Source: Petroclostridium xylanilyticum
Lineage (GTDB): Bacteria; Bacillota; Clostridia; SK-Y3
Reading direction: 5' to 3'
Assembly: GCF_002252565.1 (NCBI RefSeq)
Contig: NZ_NPML01000007.1
Coordinates: forward strand, 62,001-126,000
DNA: 64,000 nucleotides
A program made the translations under genes and the position numbers. This document shows, one piece after another, positions 45,902 through 53,769 of the stretch. Each line of letters starts with the position of its first letter. Position 1 is the first letter of the stretch. The notes beneath the pieces were generated by a model. It saw only the letters and a program-made list of their open reading frames with translations, did not search any database and had not been told where the DNA came from.

Positions 45902-45956
45902 CTACCTGCTCAACTCAACTCATCTCATCTCGCCTAAACTCAACTCAATCTAACTC
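45902..45956 (-). promoter_or_regulatory. Eleven (G/U)AG triplets at the 5' end of the trp leader: candidate TRAP (MtrB) site
   Basis: On the minus strand triplets begin (5' to 3') at 45956 GAG, 45952 TAG, 45946 GAG, 45941 GAG, 45936 TAG, 45931 GAG, 45926 GAG, 45921 GAG, 45916 GAG, 45911 GAG and 45904 TAG. Eight in the middle repeat every 5 bases exactly. TRAP is an 11-subunit ring in which each subunit binds one (G/U)AG, best with 2-3 nt between. The array starts within about 10 nt of the predicted transcription start. No T-box motif and no Trp codons occur in the leader. A simple pentanucleotide repeat by chance is the alternative. Confidence 0.6.
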
Positions 45957-45973
45957 AACTGGAATTTAAATAG

Positions 45974-46002
45974 ATTGTAACATGAAATCCATATTAATTC
46001 AA
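45974..46002 (-). promoter_or_regulatory. Sigma-A promoter of the trp operon
   Basis: TTGAAT (45997-46002), 17 bp, TACAAT (45974-45979) on the minus strand. Transcription would start near 45965, just ahead of the triplet array, giving a leader of about 210 nt before trpE. Confidence 0.75.
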
Positions 46003-46072
46003 GTATTTTTTGAAATTTTCGGCAAATTCATCAACCTATTATATACAGTGGTTAGTAGTTCCTTTGTCTCAT

Positions 46073-47047
46073 TTACAGTATCTTCAATACGGTCAAGTCT
46101 TTCATAAGACCGTTTTTATAATCCCTATCATCATCTGCATCTATTTCAAATACATATCTGACAGCCTCAATAATTGTTGATTTTCCTGAGCCACGGATTC
46201 CTACGAGGTTGTTAAGTCCAGTGTTAAAATGAATATTCACGCCCTTAAGACCCTTTTGAGTCAGAAAACTGATATTTTTTATACAAGGTACTTTTTCCCC
46301 TTGGTCCATTCCCTTCATCAACCTCAGCTCCGGCTGTGAAAGTGCAAAATACAATGCTTCAAAGCTCAGTTCTCCCAATTTGATAAAACTGAATTTCCTG
46401 CCTACTTCATCTATGCACTTAGGATCAGATGCCTCTATATACGCCGGTATTAACAGTCTATCCTGTATATCCATTCTTTTAGCAATTGCGTGTGCTTCAT
46501 TTTCATATTTTTGTCTTGATGAATGGCTTATGTCTTGAAAAGCCATTATTTTTCTTCTTATCCATTCTCTGTTAATAAATGGAATGATAGAACTAAAAGA
46601 CCATTCTTTAAAACACCCTTTATTGCCATCTACATGGGCAGGAATAATCATGTATTTAATACCTAACCCTTCTAATATATTTACCATTTCTTTTAGATTT
46701 TTATCAGATTTCAAGGGATCCCCTTGGTCATCAAATCTCCTGTTAGGAAACATATTTGTAATAAATTTTTCAATCAAGCATTGGTTTTCATATCTATCAA
46801 TGTCGGCCAGCTGCTCTGGGAAAATACACAACAGGTGCAGTCCGCTTTTTCCATCCGAAATAGAAATTTCAACGCCCGGCAGTACCAATATTCCTTTCTT
46901 TTCAGCCTTTTCTTTAATTACCAGATATTCTTCTCGTACAAACTTATTATGATTTGTAATTGCAACTATTTTAATCTGACGTTCTTGCAATTTGTTTACA
47001 TATTCTTGGGCAAATATACTCAAACTACCAGAATACTTGTCAAACAA
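46073..47047 (-). pseudogene. PHP-domain ATPase (TrlF-like), truncated at both ends
   Basis: The frame of 324 residues starts inside a PHP-type domain (KIVAITNHNKFVREEYLVI, LVLPGVEISISDGKSGLHLL, MIIPAHVDGNKGCF). It ends just after a Walker A motif, NNLVGIRGSGKSTIIEAVRY (about 290). Full TrlF-like PHP-ATPases have about 900 residues with a long SMC-like ATPase part. Here the N-terminal metal-ligand block is missing (a stop lies 8 codons upstream) and the rest of the ATPase is lost. The gene ends about 70 bp before the trp -35. It is probably a relic of a defence-type or repair-type gene. Confidence 0.65.
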
Positions 47048-47208
47048 ATTGGTTCGGAAAAAGGTTTCTTAGCAGGCTTTTGAATTATTAATTGCCATAA
47101 AATATTGAATTTTCAAAGAACATAGGCTATTTTGGTACTGCGAAGTTTGAGTTAGATATTTACATGAATTGTGACAGCTAAGCAGTATAAAAATTTAAGT
47201 TTCCCTGA

Positions 47209-47251
47209 TTGATTATTCCTTGTTTCTTTGCTATAATTAATTCAAAGAAAC
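47209..47251 (+). promoter_or_regulatory. Promoter and candidate operator of the toxin-antitoxin pair
   Basis: TTGATT (47209-47214), 17 bp, TATAAT (47232-47237). A perfect 9-bp inverted repeat, GTTTCTTTG (47222-47230) and CAAAGAAAC (47243-47251), spans the -10. Autoregulation by the AbrB-like antitoxin at such a palindrome is the rule for these systems. Confidence 0.65.
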
Positions 47252-47334
47252 TTTGTATATTTAGGTTTTACTCAGCATATACTAAGAGAGGATGAATATT
47301 TGTGTTACAAACAGATCGAATGGGAGGTAATCCT

Positions 47335-47676
47335 ATGTTAAAAAAACGCATTTCCGTATCCCAGAAACGTCAAATAACCATTCCTATTGAGTTTTTTAAC
47401 AGTGTTGGCATTGAAAAAGAAGTTGAGTGCTATGTTCAAAACAACGCCATCGTTATCCGCCCTGTGCGCGAAAGCAGCGGTGAGTTTGATGAGCAAATCC
47501 TTGCTGATTTAATATCGCAGGGACTTTCCGGGCAGGAGCTTCTCGCAAGGTTCAAGGAGATACGCCGCCAAATCCGTCCTGCTGTTGAAAACCTGCTTGA
47601 CGAAGCTCGTCTTGCTGCTGCCGGCAAATCTCAATTTTCCACATATGAGGATGTTTTTGACATGGAGGATCAATAA
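47335..47676 (+). CDS. AbrB/MazE-type antitoxin
   Basis: Protein of 113 residues. The N-terminal swapped-hairpin AbrB domain (about 1-45) reads KKRISVSQKRQITIPIEFF, then VECYVQNNAIVIRPV. A helical C-terminal part (50-113) with many Glu and Arg probably binds the toxin. ATG 47335 follows GGGAGGT. It overlaps the toxin gene by one base (AATAATG). Longer than classical MazE, but the arrangement is typical of AbrB-RelE pairs. Confidence 0.85.
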   Translation: MLKKRISVSQKRQITIPIEFFNSVGIEKEVECYVQNNAIVIRPVRESSGEFDEQILADLISQGLSGQELLARFKEIRRQIRPAVENLLDEARLAAAGKSQFSTYEDVFDMEDQ

Positions 47677-47972
47677 TGCATAAATTAATTATTTTGCCTC
47701 CTGCTGCCCGTTTTCTGAAAAAACTCAAAGAAAAACCGCTCAAGGCAGCATTTCAAAAAGCTGTTGATGAAATACTTCTGGATCCCTACGTCGGCGAACT
47801 TAAAACGGGCAATTTATTGGGTGTTTATGGTTATGATGTTTTTTACAATAAAACAAACTATGAGCTTGCCTATACCATCGTTGAAGAAAATGACAAAACC
47901 GTTGTCGTTATCCTTGCCGGTACCCGTGAAAATTTCTATGAGGAATTGAAACGGTATATAAAAAAGATTTAA
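47676..47972 (+). CDS. RelE/ParE-superfamily toxin
   Basis: Protein of 98 residues beginning HKLIILPPAARFLKKLKEKP. The RelE-like fold is suggested by FQKAVDEILLDPYVGELKTG, the central VYGYDVFYNKTNYELAYTIVE strands and the closing VVVILAGTRENFYEELKRYI. It is probably a ribosome-dependent mRNA interferase, or a ParE-like gyrase poison; the sequence does not settle which. The partner antitoxin is directly upstream. Confidence 0.82.
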   Translation: MHKLIILPPAARFLKKLKEKPLKAAFQKAVDEILLDPYVGELKTGNLLGVYGYDVFYNKTNYELAYTIVEENDKTVVVILAGTRENFYEELKRYIKKI

Positions 47973-48010
47973 TCATGCCGCCGGCCACAGTTTTCTTCAG
48001 CAAATCAGGT

Positions 48011-48087
48011 AGTATAAAAACGTTTTTGCACTTTGTCAATCTCTAGCTTTTTGCCCAGTTTCAATTCCTTATAGGTAGTATAAAAAC
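48011..48087. repeat. Repeated AGTATAAAAAC motifs upstream of the decayed transposon
   Basis: AGTATAAAAAC occurs at 48011-48021 and 48077-48087, with a third match AGTATAAAAA at 47184-47193. GTTTTCTTC-GTAAATCAG-like stretches recur around 47989 and 48122. Repeats of this kind at an element edge can be transposase binding sites. The rest of 47973-48175 shows no gene. Confidence 0.4.
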
Positions 48088-48175
48088 CTTTTTTCAGTTC
48101 CCATTCCTTGGCGCAGGACACGGTTTTCTTCCGTAAATCAGCTTGATATGGACAATTTCAACTTCAGTTAATTAG

Positions 48176-48785
48176 TTGTGGAGGGTACGGCACCACCCGC
48201 ACCCATTTTCTGATATAATATCAGATACGCAAACCACAACTACTTTTATTGTATTGAAGGTTGAACTGCCTTTCAAGTGTAATCCTGAAGAATTTGAAAG
48301 AATTTATCAGGAAGAATATAAAAGTAAAATATCGCACGGGTTTATTCGCAATAAGTTGGGGCTTTCGGAAAGTGTCAGGCTCAAGCTTAACGGTACTTTT
48401 AAAAGGTGGCTATATTTACTTGATCAAGATAATAGACTTTACAGGGTGCAATACCGCATACAGACAGCGCTATGGACCGATCCTGAGACAGGAAAGGACA
48501 ATTATGTGAGCATTTTCCCAAACTTCATCAATCGTTATTGCCCACTATGCCTGCACATGCTTGAGTACTTAAGTTGCCAGGTTGGAAAGGGTGAGGATAT
48601 TTTAAGGCACTTTTCTAAATTCCAGATATACTGACGTCTACAACAGACCCATAATACTTTCTGGTAAGCAAACTGCACAAGGCAGGAGATTCCCATGGAT
48701 ATATGCTCTTGTTATAACAGCAAGACAATTCTTTGGGAATAATACTGGAGTGCTTGCTCTTGTGAATACTATTATTAACCTATAA
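48176..48785 (+). pseudogene. Transposon-associated zinc-ribbon protein (DUF6431-like), frameshifted
   Basis: A first frame of about 150 residues (PFKCNPEEFERIYQEEYK, NRYCPLCLHMLEYLSCQ) stops at 48634. The reading continues in another frame through YNRPIILSGKQTAQGRRFPW to a stop at 48785. The YCPLC stretch suggests a metal site. Proteins like this commonly precede a TniA-like transposase and an ATPase in Clostridia, and that is the order here. The start is unclear; the family name is tentative. Confidence 0.45.
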
Positions 48786-49031
48786 TGCTTACTGATGGAG
48801 TCATTTAACCTTATACTTCCATTTTGAACTATTTTTGTAATAATAAAGTTGTTTTTTAGCCCGTTTTCATCAAGTCCACATACGTACTTTTCATATCGTT
48901 CCCGTTTTAAATCCCTATTGCATTTGTACCTTCCGTAGATTTTGTACCATAGCAAGAAACCGTTGTATCACACCCACCATTGATTATGCTGTATCATACT
49001 CCCATAAGAAAAATTCATGGAGGTGTTTTAC
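48786..49031. other. Stretch without a recognisable gene
   Basis: No plus-strand frame continues. A minus-strand open frame across 48638-48955 overlaps the coding sense of the preceding relic and has no family features, so I treat it as chance. A TGGAGGTG ribosome site at its right edge serves the transposase. Confidence 0.5.
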
Positions 49032-49782
49032 ATGGCAGAACTGCCAATAAAACGGGAAGATGCCGTAGCTTTTTTCAGATTCCAAGTGATATCTGAAATG
49101 CTGGATGCACCAAAGGGATTTATTGAAGCTACTGCTAAAAGGCTTTCCAAGCAGCAGTTTAATGATGTAGTCAATAAACGGATGGTTACATTCTCTGAAA
49201 GGACTATTTTCAAGTATTATTCAAATTACAAAAAGTATGGCTTTGACGGCTTAAAGCCTAAGGTCAGGTGTGATAAAGGTACCCATCCAGGGCTGGATGA
49301 AAACCTTATCAGGGATATACTTGCCCTTAAAAAGGAGCTTCCTAACAGGTCTGCTGCAAAGATTATAACCATGCTCACCCTTGCAGGTAGAATCGAGGAA
49401 AATTCTATTCATGTAAGGACTGTAAACCGGATACTCCACCAGTATGGATATACTCGGGAGAGTTTATCAAAGGATAACCGCATATATGTAAGGCATGAAA
49501 AGGACAGAATCTGCGCCATGTGGCAGAGTGATGTAATGAGCGCATTTTACATACCCGATGGTAATAACGGCAGCAGACTGGCATATCTAAAAAGTCAAAT
49601 CCCTGGCAGAACTCAACGACCTCTACTTTGCCTGGAAGAAGACAGAATATGACGATAAAGTCCACTCTTCCCTGGGCATGTCCCCTAAAGAGCGTTGGGA
49701 AATGTCATTAAAGGCAGGGGCAAAGTTTTATATTACATTGCGCAGATACGAAGCCTATACCTTGAGAAACTGTCAAAAATGA
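49032..49782 (+). pseudogene. TniA/TnsB-like DDE transposase with internal deletion and frameshift
   Basis: The first about 200 residues are intact: an N-terminal helix-turn-helix region (FIEATAKRLSKQQFNDVVN, TFSERTIFKYYSNYKKYGFD), GLKPKVRCDKGTHPG, and the start of the catalytic core at CAMWQSDVM (first Asp). Near 49600 the frame breaks. The C-terminus (LNDLYFAWKKTEYDDKVHSS, LGMSPKERWEMSL) continues in another frame to 49782. About 150 residues including the later catalytic Asp/Glu are deleted, so it is inactive. An ATPase relic follows, as in Tn5053/Tn7-type modules. Confidence 0.75.
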
Positions 49783-49794
49783 AGGAGGAAGACG

Positions 49795-50096
49795 ATGAAT
49801 AACATTTTAAAATCAGTGTGTGAACACTTCTCCCTTGGCAATATGCCATTCCTTCAAAGAAGCAAGGTACCATATGAAAATGATAATTTCACAAAGAACC
49901 TGTCGCTGATCTCATCAGCCTTCTTTTCAAGGCAGTTGGTTGTGGTGACAGGGATGCCAGGTTCGGGTAAAAGCTCTCTATTGTTTTACACAATTTTATG
50001 TTGATTCCTTTTCTCAGATGAACATTAACCTGTCCAACTCACTGCAGATTAGCCTGTCTTACGACAAGGTTATGTCTGTTTTGGATATATTTTAGG
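49795..50096 (+). pseudogene. TniB/ExeA-like AAA ATPase, truncated
   Basis: ATG 49795 follows GGAGGA. The frame encodes 69 residues up to a Walker A motif, VVTGMPGSGKSSLLFY, then stops at 50004. A short trailing stretch (NINLSNSLQISLSYDKVM) may be a distant C-terminal scrap. Full proteins have about 270 residues. The remnant belongs to the same transposon as the preceding gene. A RAYT 3' end joins at 50097. Confidence 0.65.
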
Positions 50097-50135
50097 ATAA
50101 CAGGTATTAATAGAACTGCTGTTAGCAAATCTTGA
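50097..50135 (+). pseudogene. 3' end of a RAYT (REP-associated transposase) gene
   Basis: Thirteen codons, ITGINRTAVSKS and stop, correspond to the end of RAYT proteins and match the end at 56916-56954 (ITGINRVAISKA and stop). It is followed at once by a GAGAACCGTCCC repeat unit, exactly as in that other copy. Confidence 0.6.
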
Positions 50136-51165
50136 CAATGAGAACCGTCCCTATTGACTTTTTTTTAAACACTGTATTATTAAACCTTTCAAGGGTATCA
50201 TAAAAAACTTCCACATTCTCCAGCGAAGTCCCCGGCGGGACATCACAGCCGGATGACAATACAAAATTTTTGTAGATAGCTGTTTTTTCAAGCAACTCCC
50301 ACACCTTTGACTCCATATCACTGACAGTACCGTTTTTAAATACTCCTGCCGGGTCGATATTTCCAAATGCAACTCTCCCCCACGGCATTTGCGGCATAAT
50401 ATCTTCCATTTTAACCGCATTACCGAAGTGGTACCCCATGGCCCCTGTTGAAAGCAATGAAGGTACAAGATTTTTTGTATTGCCACAGTTATGAAGTATA
50501 ACCATAAAATGATCGTCTTGTACTGCTTCAACAATCTTTTTTACATAGTTAGATGAAAATTCCGTACACATTTCAGGCGATAACAATCCGGCTGCCGGCT
50601 CTGCAATGATTATACCATTCGCCTCGGCACTTTTAAATGCTTTTGCGAATTCAATGAGGAATTCGGTACACTTTTCCAGTACAGTGTGGACCATTTCAGG
50701 TTCCAGCATGCTTAATACCATTATTTCTGTCATATCAAGAAGCCTTCCTGCCAGAGAAAAGGGGCCGATTTCCCCACCGAAGACCGGACGGTCCTTAATG
50801 TTTTTTGCCGCAAGCTCTGCCGCTTTAATATACACCGATGTACGTGCATCGCCAACTTTCGGTATTTTTAATGCGTTTGCACTTTCCATATCCGTTATGA
50901 TCCTTGCTGAAACAGCAGGCACTTCATTGTATGAAAATTTTACCGGGCTGCCGAAAGCTTCCGCCTCAACAGATAGGTCCATTATTGTCACTGCTGCCGC
51001 CGACGGATATTTTTTAGCTAGAGCTTCCATACACTCATACTGTGCTTTTCCGTCTGTAATAACATCCATAATATTCTTCTTAACAAACTCCAGCCCCGGA
51101 TAAGTCATAATAGGTAGTGCACATCTTTCCTTGGAGCTCAAAATCTCAAACAACCATTTTCTCAT
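50122..51165 (-). CDS. Uroporphyrinogen decarboxylase family protein (MtaA/CmuA-like methyltransferase)
   Basis: TIM-barrel protein of 347 residues in the UroD/MtaA superfamily. Zinc ligands typical of the corrinoid methyltransferase branch are visible: His and Cys in ILHNCGN (about 252) and Cys in LSSGCDVPPGT (about 322). VFGGEIGPFSLAGRLLDM and GNIDPAGVFKNGT are other family blocks. A methyl transfer role is possible, but no corrinoid protein gene is nearby. Start at 51165 follows GAGGAGAG. The last about twelve residues (KSIGTVLIVKIC) are encoded by the repeat unit at 50136-50158, so the C-terminus is not original. Confidence 0.82.
   Translation of the reverse strand: MRKWLFEILSSKERCALPIMTYPGLEFVKKNIMDVITDGKAQYECMEALAKKYPSAAAVTIMDLSVEAEAFGSPVKFSYNEVPAVSARIITDMESANALKIPKVGDARTSVYIKAAELAAKNIKDRPVFGGEIGPFSLAGRLLDMTEIMVLSMLEPEMVHTVLEKCTEFLIEFAKAFKSAEANGIIIAEPAAGLLSPEMCTEFSSNYVKKIVEAVQDDHFMVILHNCGNTKNLVPSLLSTGAMGYHFGNAVKMEDIMPQMPWGRVAFGNIDPAGVFKNGTVSDMESKVWELLEKTAIYKNFVLSSGCDVPPGTSLENVEVFYDTLERFNNTVFKKKSIGTVLIVKIC
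50136..50160. repeat. GGGACGG-family repeat unit
   Basis: GAGAACCGTCCC core with CAAT and ATTG on either side. It serves as the C-terminal coding region of the UroD-family gene on the minus strand and follows the RAYT tail on the plus strand. Confidence 0.75.
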
Positions 51166-51400
51166 ATCTCTCCTCATAACTATTCTGCATCCTTTCTTTG
51201 TGCAAATTAATTTTAAGTATTGTCGATACAAATATAGCCCCCAAACAAAATTGATAAAACCAAATCTGTTTATTGCTTTTAATCAGACAATTTTCGTTAC
51301 TCTCAATTTAGTTTAATTATAAAAAAATTCCAAATCTCCTTCTATGACTTTGTTTGCATTTTTATAAATTTTTCATCATTTTTTATAGGAAGTGTATACA

Positions 51401-51443
51401 AAAAAGCTATCCCTTCAGGTATATCACTGCCTGAAGGGATGCT
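51401..51443 (-). terminator. Terminator between the RAYT relic and the MtaA-like gene
   Basis: On the minus strand GCATCCCTTCAGGC pairs with CCTGAAGGGATAGC, followed by TTTTTT. It ends the dehydrogenase/isomerase transcript, so the MtaA-like gene at 50122-51165 is transcribed separately. The 51166-51400 stretch is AT-rich leader without a gene. Confidence 0.85.
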
Positions 51444-51539
51444 CTATACTTATTTATTAGATTCTATTCATATATATCATAGTTCAACCAGCTTTCCGGT
51501 TCTAACCATATGTATAACCACTCGTTACTATCCCAAGAC

Positions 51540-51888
51540 TCACCTTTTGTGGATGTGGATGGGGACGGTTTCATTTTCCACATTCCATTCTCTTTCTACT
51601 ATTCCTCTACTCAAACCAGTAACCCCTACAATTTGACGTGTAGACATTCCAAATTCTTTGCACTCTTTTATAAATAGATTATGCTGCTGCTTACTCATTT
51701 GACCTAGCTCATGTGATTGTTTGCCGTTTAGTTTTTTAGGATTTCTTTCCTGATTTATGATTGTTCATTAAACAATAACAATATAAATCAAAACAATTAA
51801 TTTCCTTTACTTTCTTTAGCACTTCCAAAAAGAAATAACGATCATTATCTTCTTCAAAAACATTTTGCTTGTTAATTCCTCTCATCAT
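51540..51888 (-). pseudogene. RAYT (REP-associated tyrosine transposase, Y1/IS200-like) with internal deletion
   Basis: The N-terminal part (MMRGINKQNVFEEDNDRYFF, then LEVLKKVKEINCFD and LMNNH) is typical of RAYTs and breaks off at the NNH that precedes the catalytic region. The C-terminal part (FIKECKEFGMSTRQIVGVTG, LSRGIVERE) follows in another frame. The middle, with the catalytic Tyr, is lost. Both ends are flanked by GGGGACGG repeat units in inverted orientation (51549 and 51890). Confidence 0.8.
51549..51583. repeat. GGGGACGG repeat unit, one flank of the RAYT relic
   Basis: TGTGGAT, GGGGACGGTTTC, then TTTCCACA: the arms beside the core are complementary. It overlaps the end of the RAYT frame and is the inverted partner of 51890-51920. 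Confidence 0.8.
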
Positions 51889-51889
51889 A

Positions 51890-51920
51890 ATGTGGAAAAA
51901 GGAACCGTCCCCATTCCACT
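51890..51920. repeat. GGGGACGG repeat unit, other flank of the RAYT relic
   Basis: GTGGAA, AAGGAACCGTCCCCA, TTCCAC: complementary arms around the core. It directly precedes the RAYT start codon on the minus strand and abuts the isomerase stop at 51925. Confidence 0.8.
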
Positions 51921-51924
51921 CTCC

Positions 51925-52714
51925 TTAGCAATGTTCCATAATTGCTTTTACTGCTGTAGCCGTATCGGTAAGCGGGAATAATTCATATCCTACAAATCCG
52001 GTATAACCACAGGCTTCCAGATGACGAATCACTTTTTTATAATTAATCTCACCGGTTCCCGGCTCGTGACGTCCAGGCACATCTGCCACATGGACATGAC
52101 CGAACTGATCTCCGTAATTGGTAATGGTATCACAGATACATCCTTCATTGATTTGCATATGATAAACATCATATAACAGTTTCAACCGCGGTGAACCAAT
52201 CAGGCGACAGATTTCTGCTCCCATCTGGGTATATTTCAGAAAGTTTCCTACATGATCTGTCGTAATGTTCAAAGCTTCCAGATTCAGATTGATTTGTTCT
52301 TCTTCTGCAATCTTTACACAGGCCAGAAGCGTGTCGTACATAGAGCAAAGCTTTACGGTATCAGACAGATTATCATAGTGATTAACAACTATGCCACCTT
52401 CACCCAACGCATTGGAATGAATGGTCACACTGGATGCACCCACCTGTTTTGCTGCCGCAATAGACTGTTTTAAATAATTTAAATATTTTTCTTTATGAGT
52501 CGGATCCACCAAAGAGTTAGTCAGCATCTCCGTTGAAACCGCTAATCGCAATTTGGGCTGCTTCTGCCGCATTGCGGGTCGCTTCCAGATCCCGGCTTCT
52601 CCAGTCCCAGAATTCTACGGCTGCAAAGCCATCATTCTTTGCTGCCTGAAACCTCTCGAGCCATGGCAATTCTGTATACAAAGTATCAATGCATGCACAT
52701 TTTTTTAAAGCCAT
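51925..52714 (-). pseudogene. Sugar phosphate isomerase/epimerase (hydroxypyruvate isomerase-like), frameshifted
   Basis: Xylose-isomerase-like TIM barrel. Residues 1-65 (CIDTLYTELPWLERFQAAKN, FAAVEFWDWRSRDLE, ISGFNGDAD) end at a stop near 52517. The barrel resumes in another frame with NSLVDPTHKEKYLNYLKQSI and continues to DVYHMQINEGCICDTI, HVADVPGRHEPGTGEI and GYELFP. Together about 262 residues, the normal length, so one indel separates the parts. It may be a real frameshift or a sequencing error. Downstream of the IolG-like gene by 1 bp. Confidence 0.8.
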
Positions 52715-52715
52715 T

Positions 52716-53723
52716 TTATTCTACCTCCGATATTTTTATTGGTCTTCCTTCCTTTAATGACTTAGTTGCTGCCGCAGCCATTAATACAGGATACAACCCG
52801 TCCATGCCGGTAACCGGAGTCTCTTTATCATTAACAATAGCATCCACAAATGCCTGTATTTCTGCAACAAAAGCACCTGTGTAACGATCCCACATAATCT
52901 TATATGGATTTTCATAGCTTGTTCCGCTTTCGTTAGATAATACCGCCGTATTTGGAATATCATTTTCATTGCGAGCACATCCCTCAGAACCGAAAACTTC
53001 CACACGCTGGTCGTATCCGTAAACTGCCTTACGGCTATTGTCGATAATTCCAATTGCACCGTTTTCAAATTTCAGTGTAACAACAGCAGTATCTACATCG
53101 CCTGCTGCACCGATCTCAGGATCTACCAACACAGAGCCTACTGCATTAACCTCTGTAACTTCAGAACCAGCCAGAAAACGTGCCATATCAAAATCATGGA
53201 TCATCATGTCATAGAAGATACCGCCGGATACCTTTACATAAGCAATAGGAGGTGGTTCCGGATCTCTGGAGCTGATTTTAATAATGTTGACTTTTCCGAC
53301 TTTTCCGTCACGTACCATCTGGTATACGGCATGATGATTGTGGTCAAATCGACGGCAGAACCCAATCTGCAGCTTTACACCTGCATTTTTTGCAGCATCG
53401 ATTGCTTCATGTACTTTTTTCAAATCATAATCAATTGGTTTTTCGCAAAAAATATGTTTTCCTGCCTTTGCTGCTTCTATAATATATTTGGAGTGTGTAT
53501 CTGTAGAAGAGCAAATTAAAACTGCATCAATTTCTGGATCATTTAAAATGTCATTTGCATCCTTAGTCACATTGGGAATTCCACATTTTTTTGCAAATTC
53601 TTCCGTCTGCCCATTCATAAATGGATCTGCAATGGTTTTAATCTCAATTTCCGGTACAAACATGGAAATATTTTTTGCGTGTACTTTGCCGATTCTTCCG
53701 GCACCAATAATACCTACCTTCAT
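52716..53723 (-). CDS. iolG: Inositol 2-dehydrogenase-like oxidoreductase (Gfo/Idh/MocA)
   Basis: NAD-dependent oxidoreductase of 335 residues. The Rossmann motif VGIIGAGRIGKVHAKNI opens the protein, and the catalytic Lys lies in HIFCEKPIDYDL (about 96). The C-terminal domain shows GGIFYDMMIHDFDMARFL with the conserved Asp and His. This pattern is typical of myo-inositol 2-dehydrogenases, though related sugar dehydrogenases look alike. Start at 53723 follows GGGGAGAT. It lies between a UroD-family gene and the isomerase in the ABC transporter cluster. Confidence 0.85.
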   Translation of the reverse strand: MKVGIIGAGRIGKVHAKNISMFVPEIEIKTIADPFMNGQTEEFAKKCGIPNVTKDANDILNDPEIDAVLICSSTDTHSKYIIEAAKAGKHIFCEKPIDYDLKKVHEAIDAAKNAGVKLQIGFCRRFDHNHHAVYQMVRDGKVGKVNIIKISSRDPEPPPIAYVKVSGGIFYDMMIHDFDMARFLAGSEVTEVNAVGSVLVDPEIGAAGDVDTAVVTLKFENGAIGIIDNSRKAVYGYDQRVEVFGSEGCARNENDIPNTAVLSNESGTSYENPYKIMWDRYTGAFVAEIQAFVDAIVNDKETPVTGMDGLYPVLMAAAATKSLKEGRPIKISEVE

Positions 53724-53769
53724 AATAAGATCTCCCCTTTTAATGTTAATGTAACTGTATATAAATATT

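Noticed and set aside
45820-45960. T-box in the trp leader
   Set aside because: No GGGTGGNACCGCG element and no stem I blocks are present, unlike the aroF leader.
48638-48955. A 105-residue minus-strand protein
   Set aside because: It overlaps the coding sense of the plus-strand transposon relic, has no family motifs and no good ribosome site.
52500-52540. Programmed ribosomal frameshift in the isomerase gene
   Set aside because: No slippery sequence, downstream pseudoknot or internal ribosome-site stimulator is visible; a plain indel is simpler.
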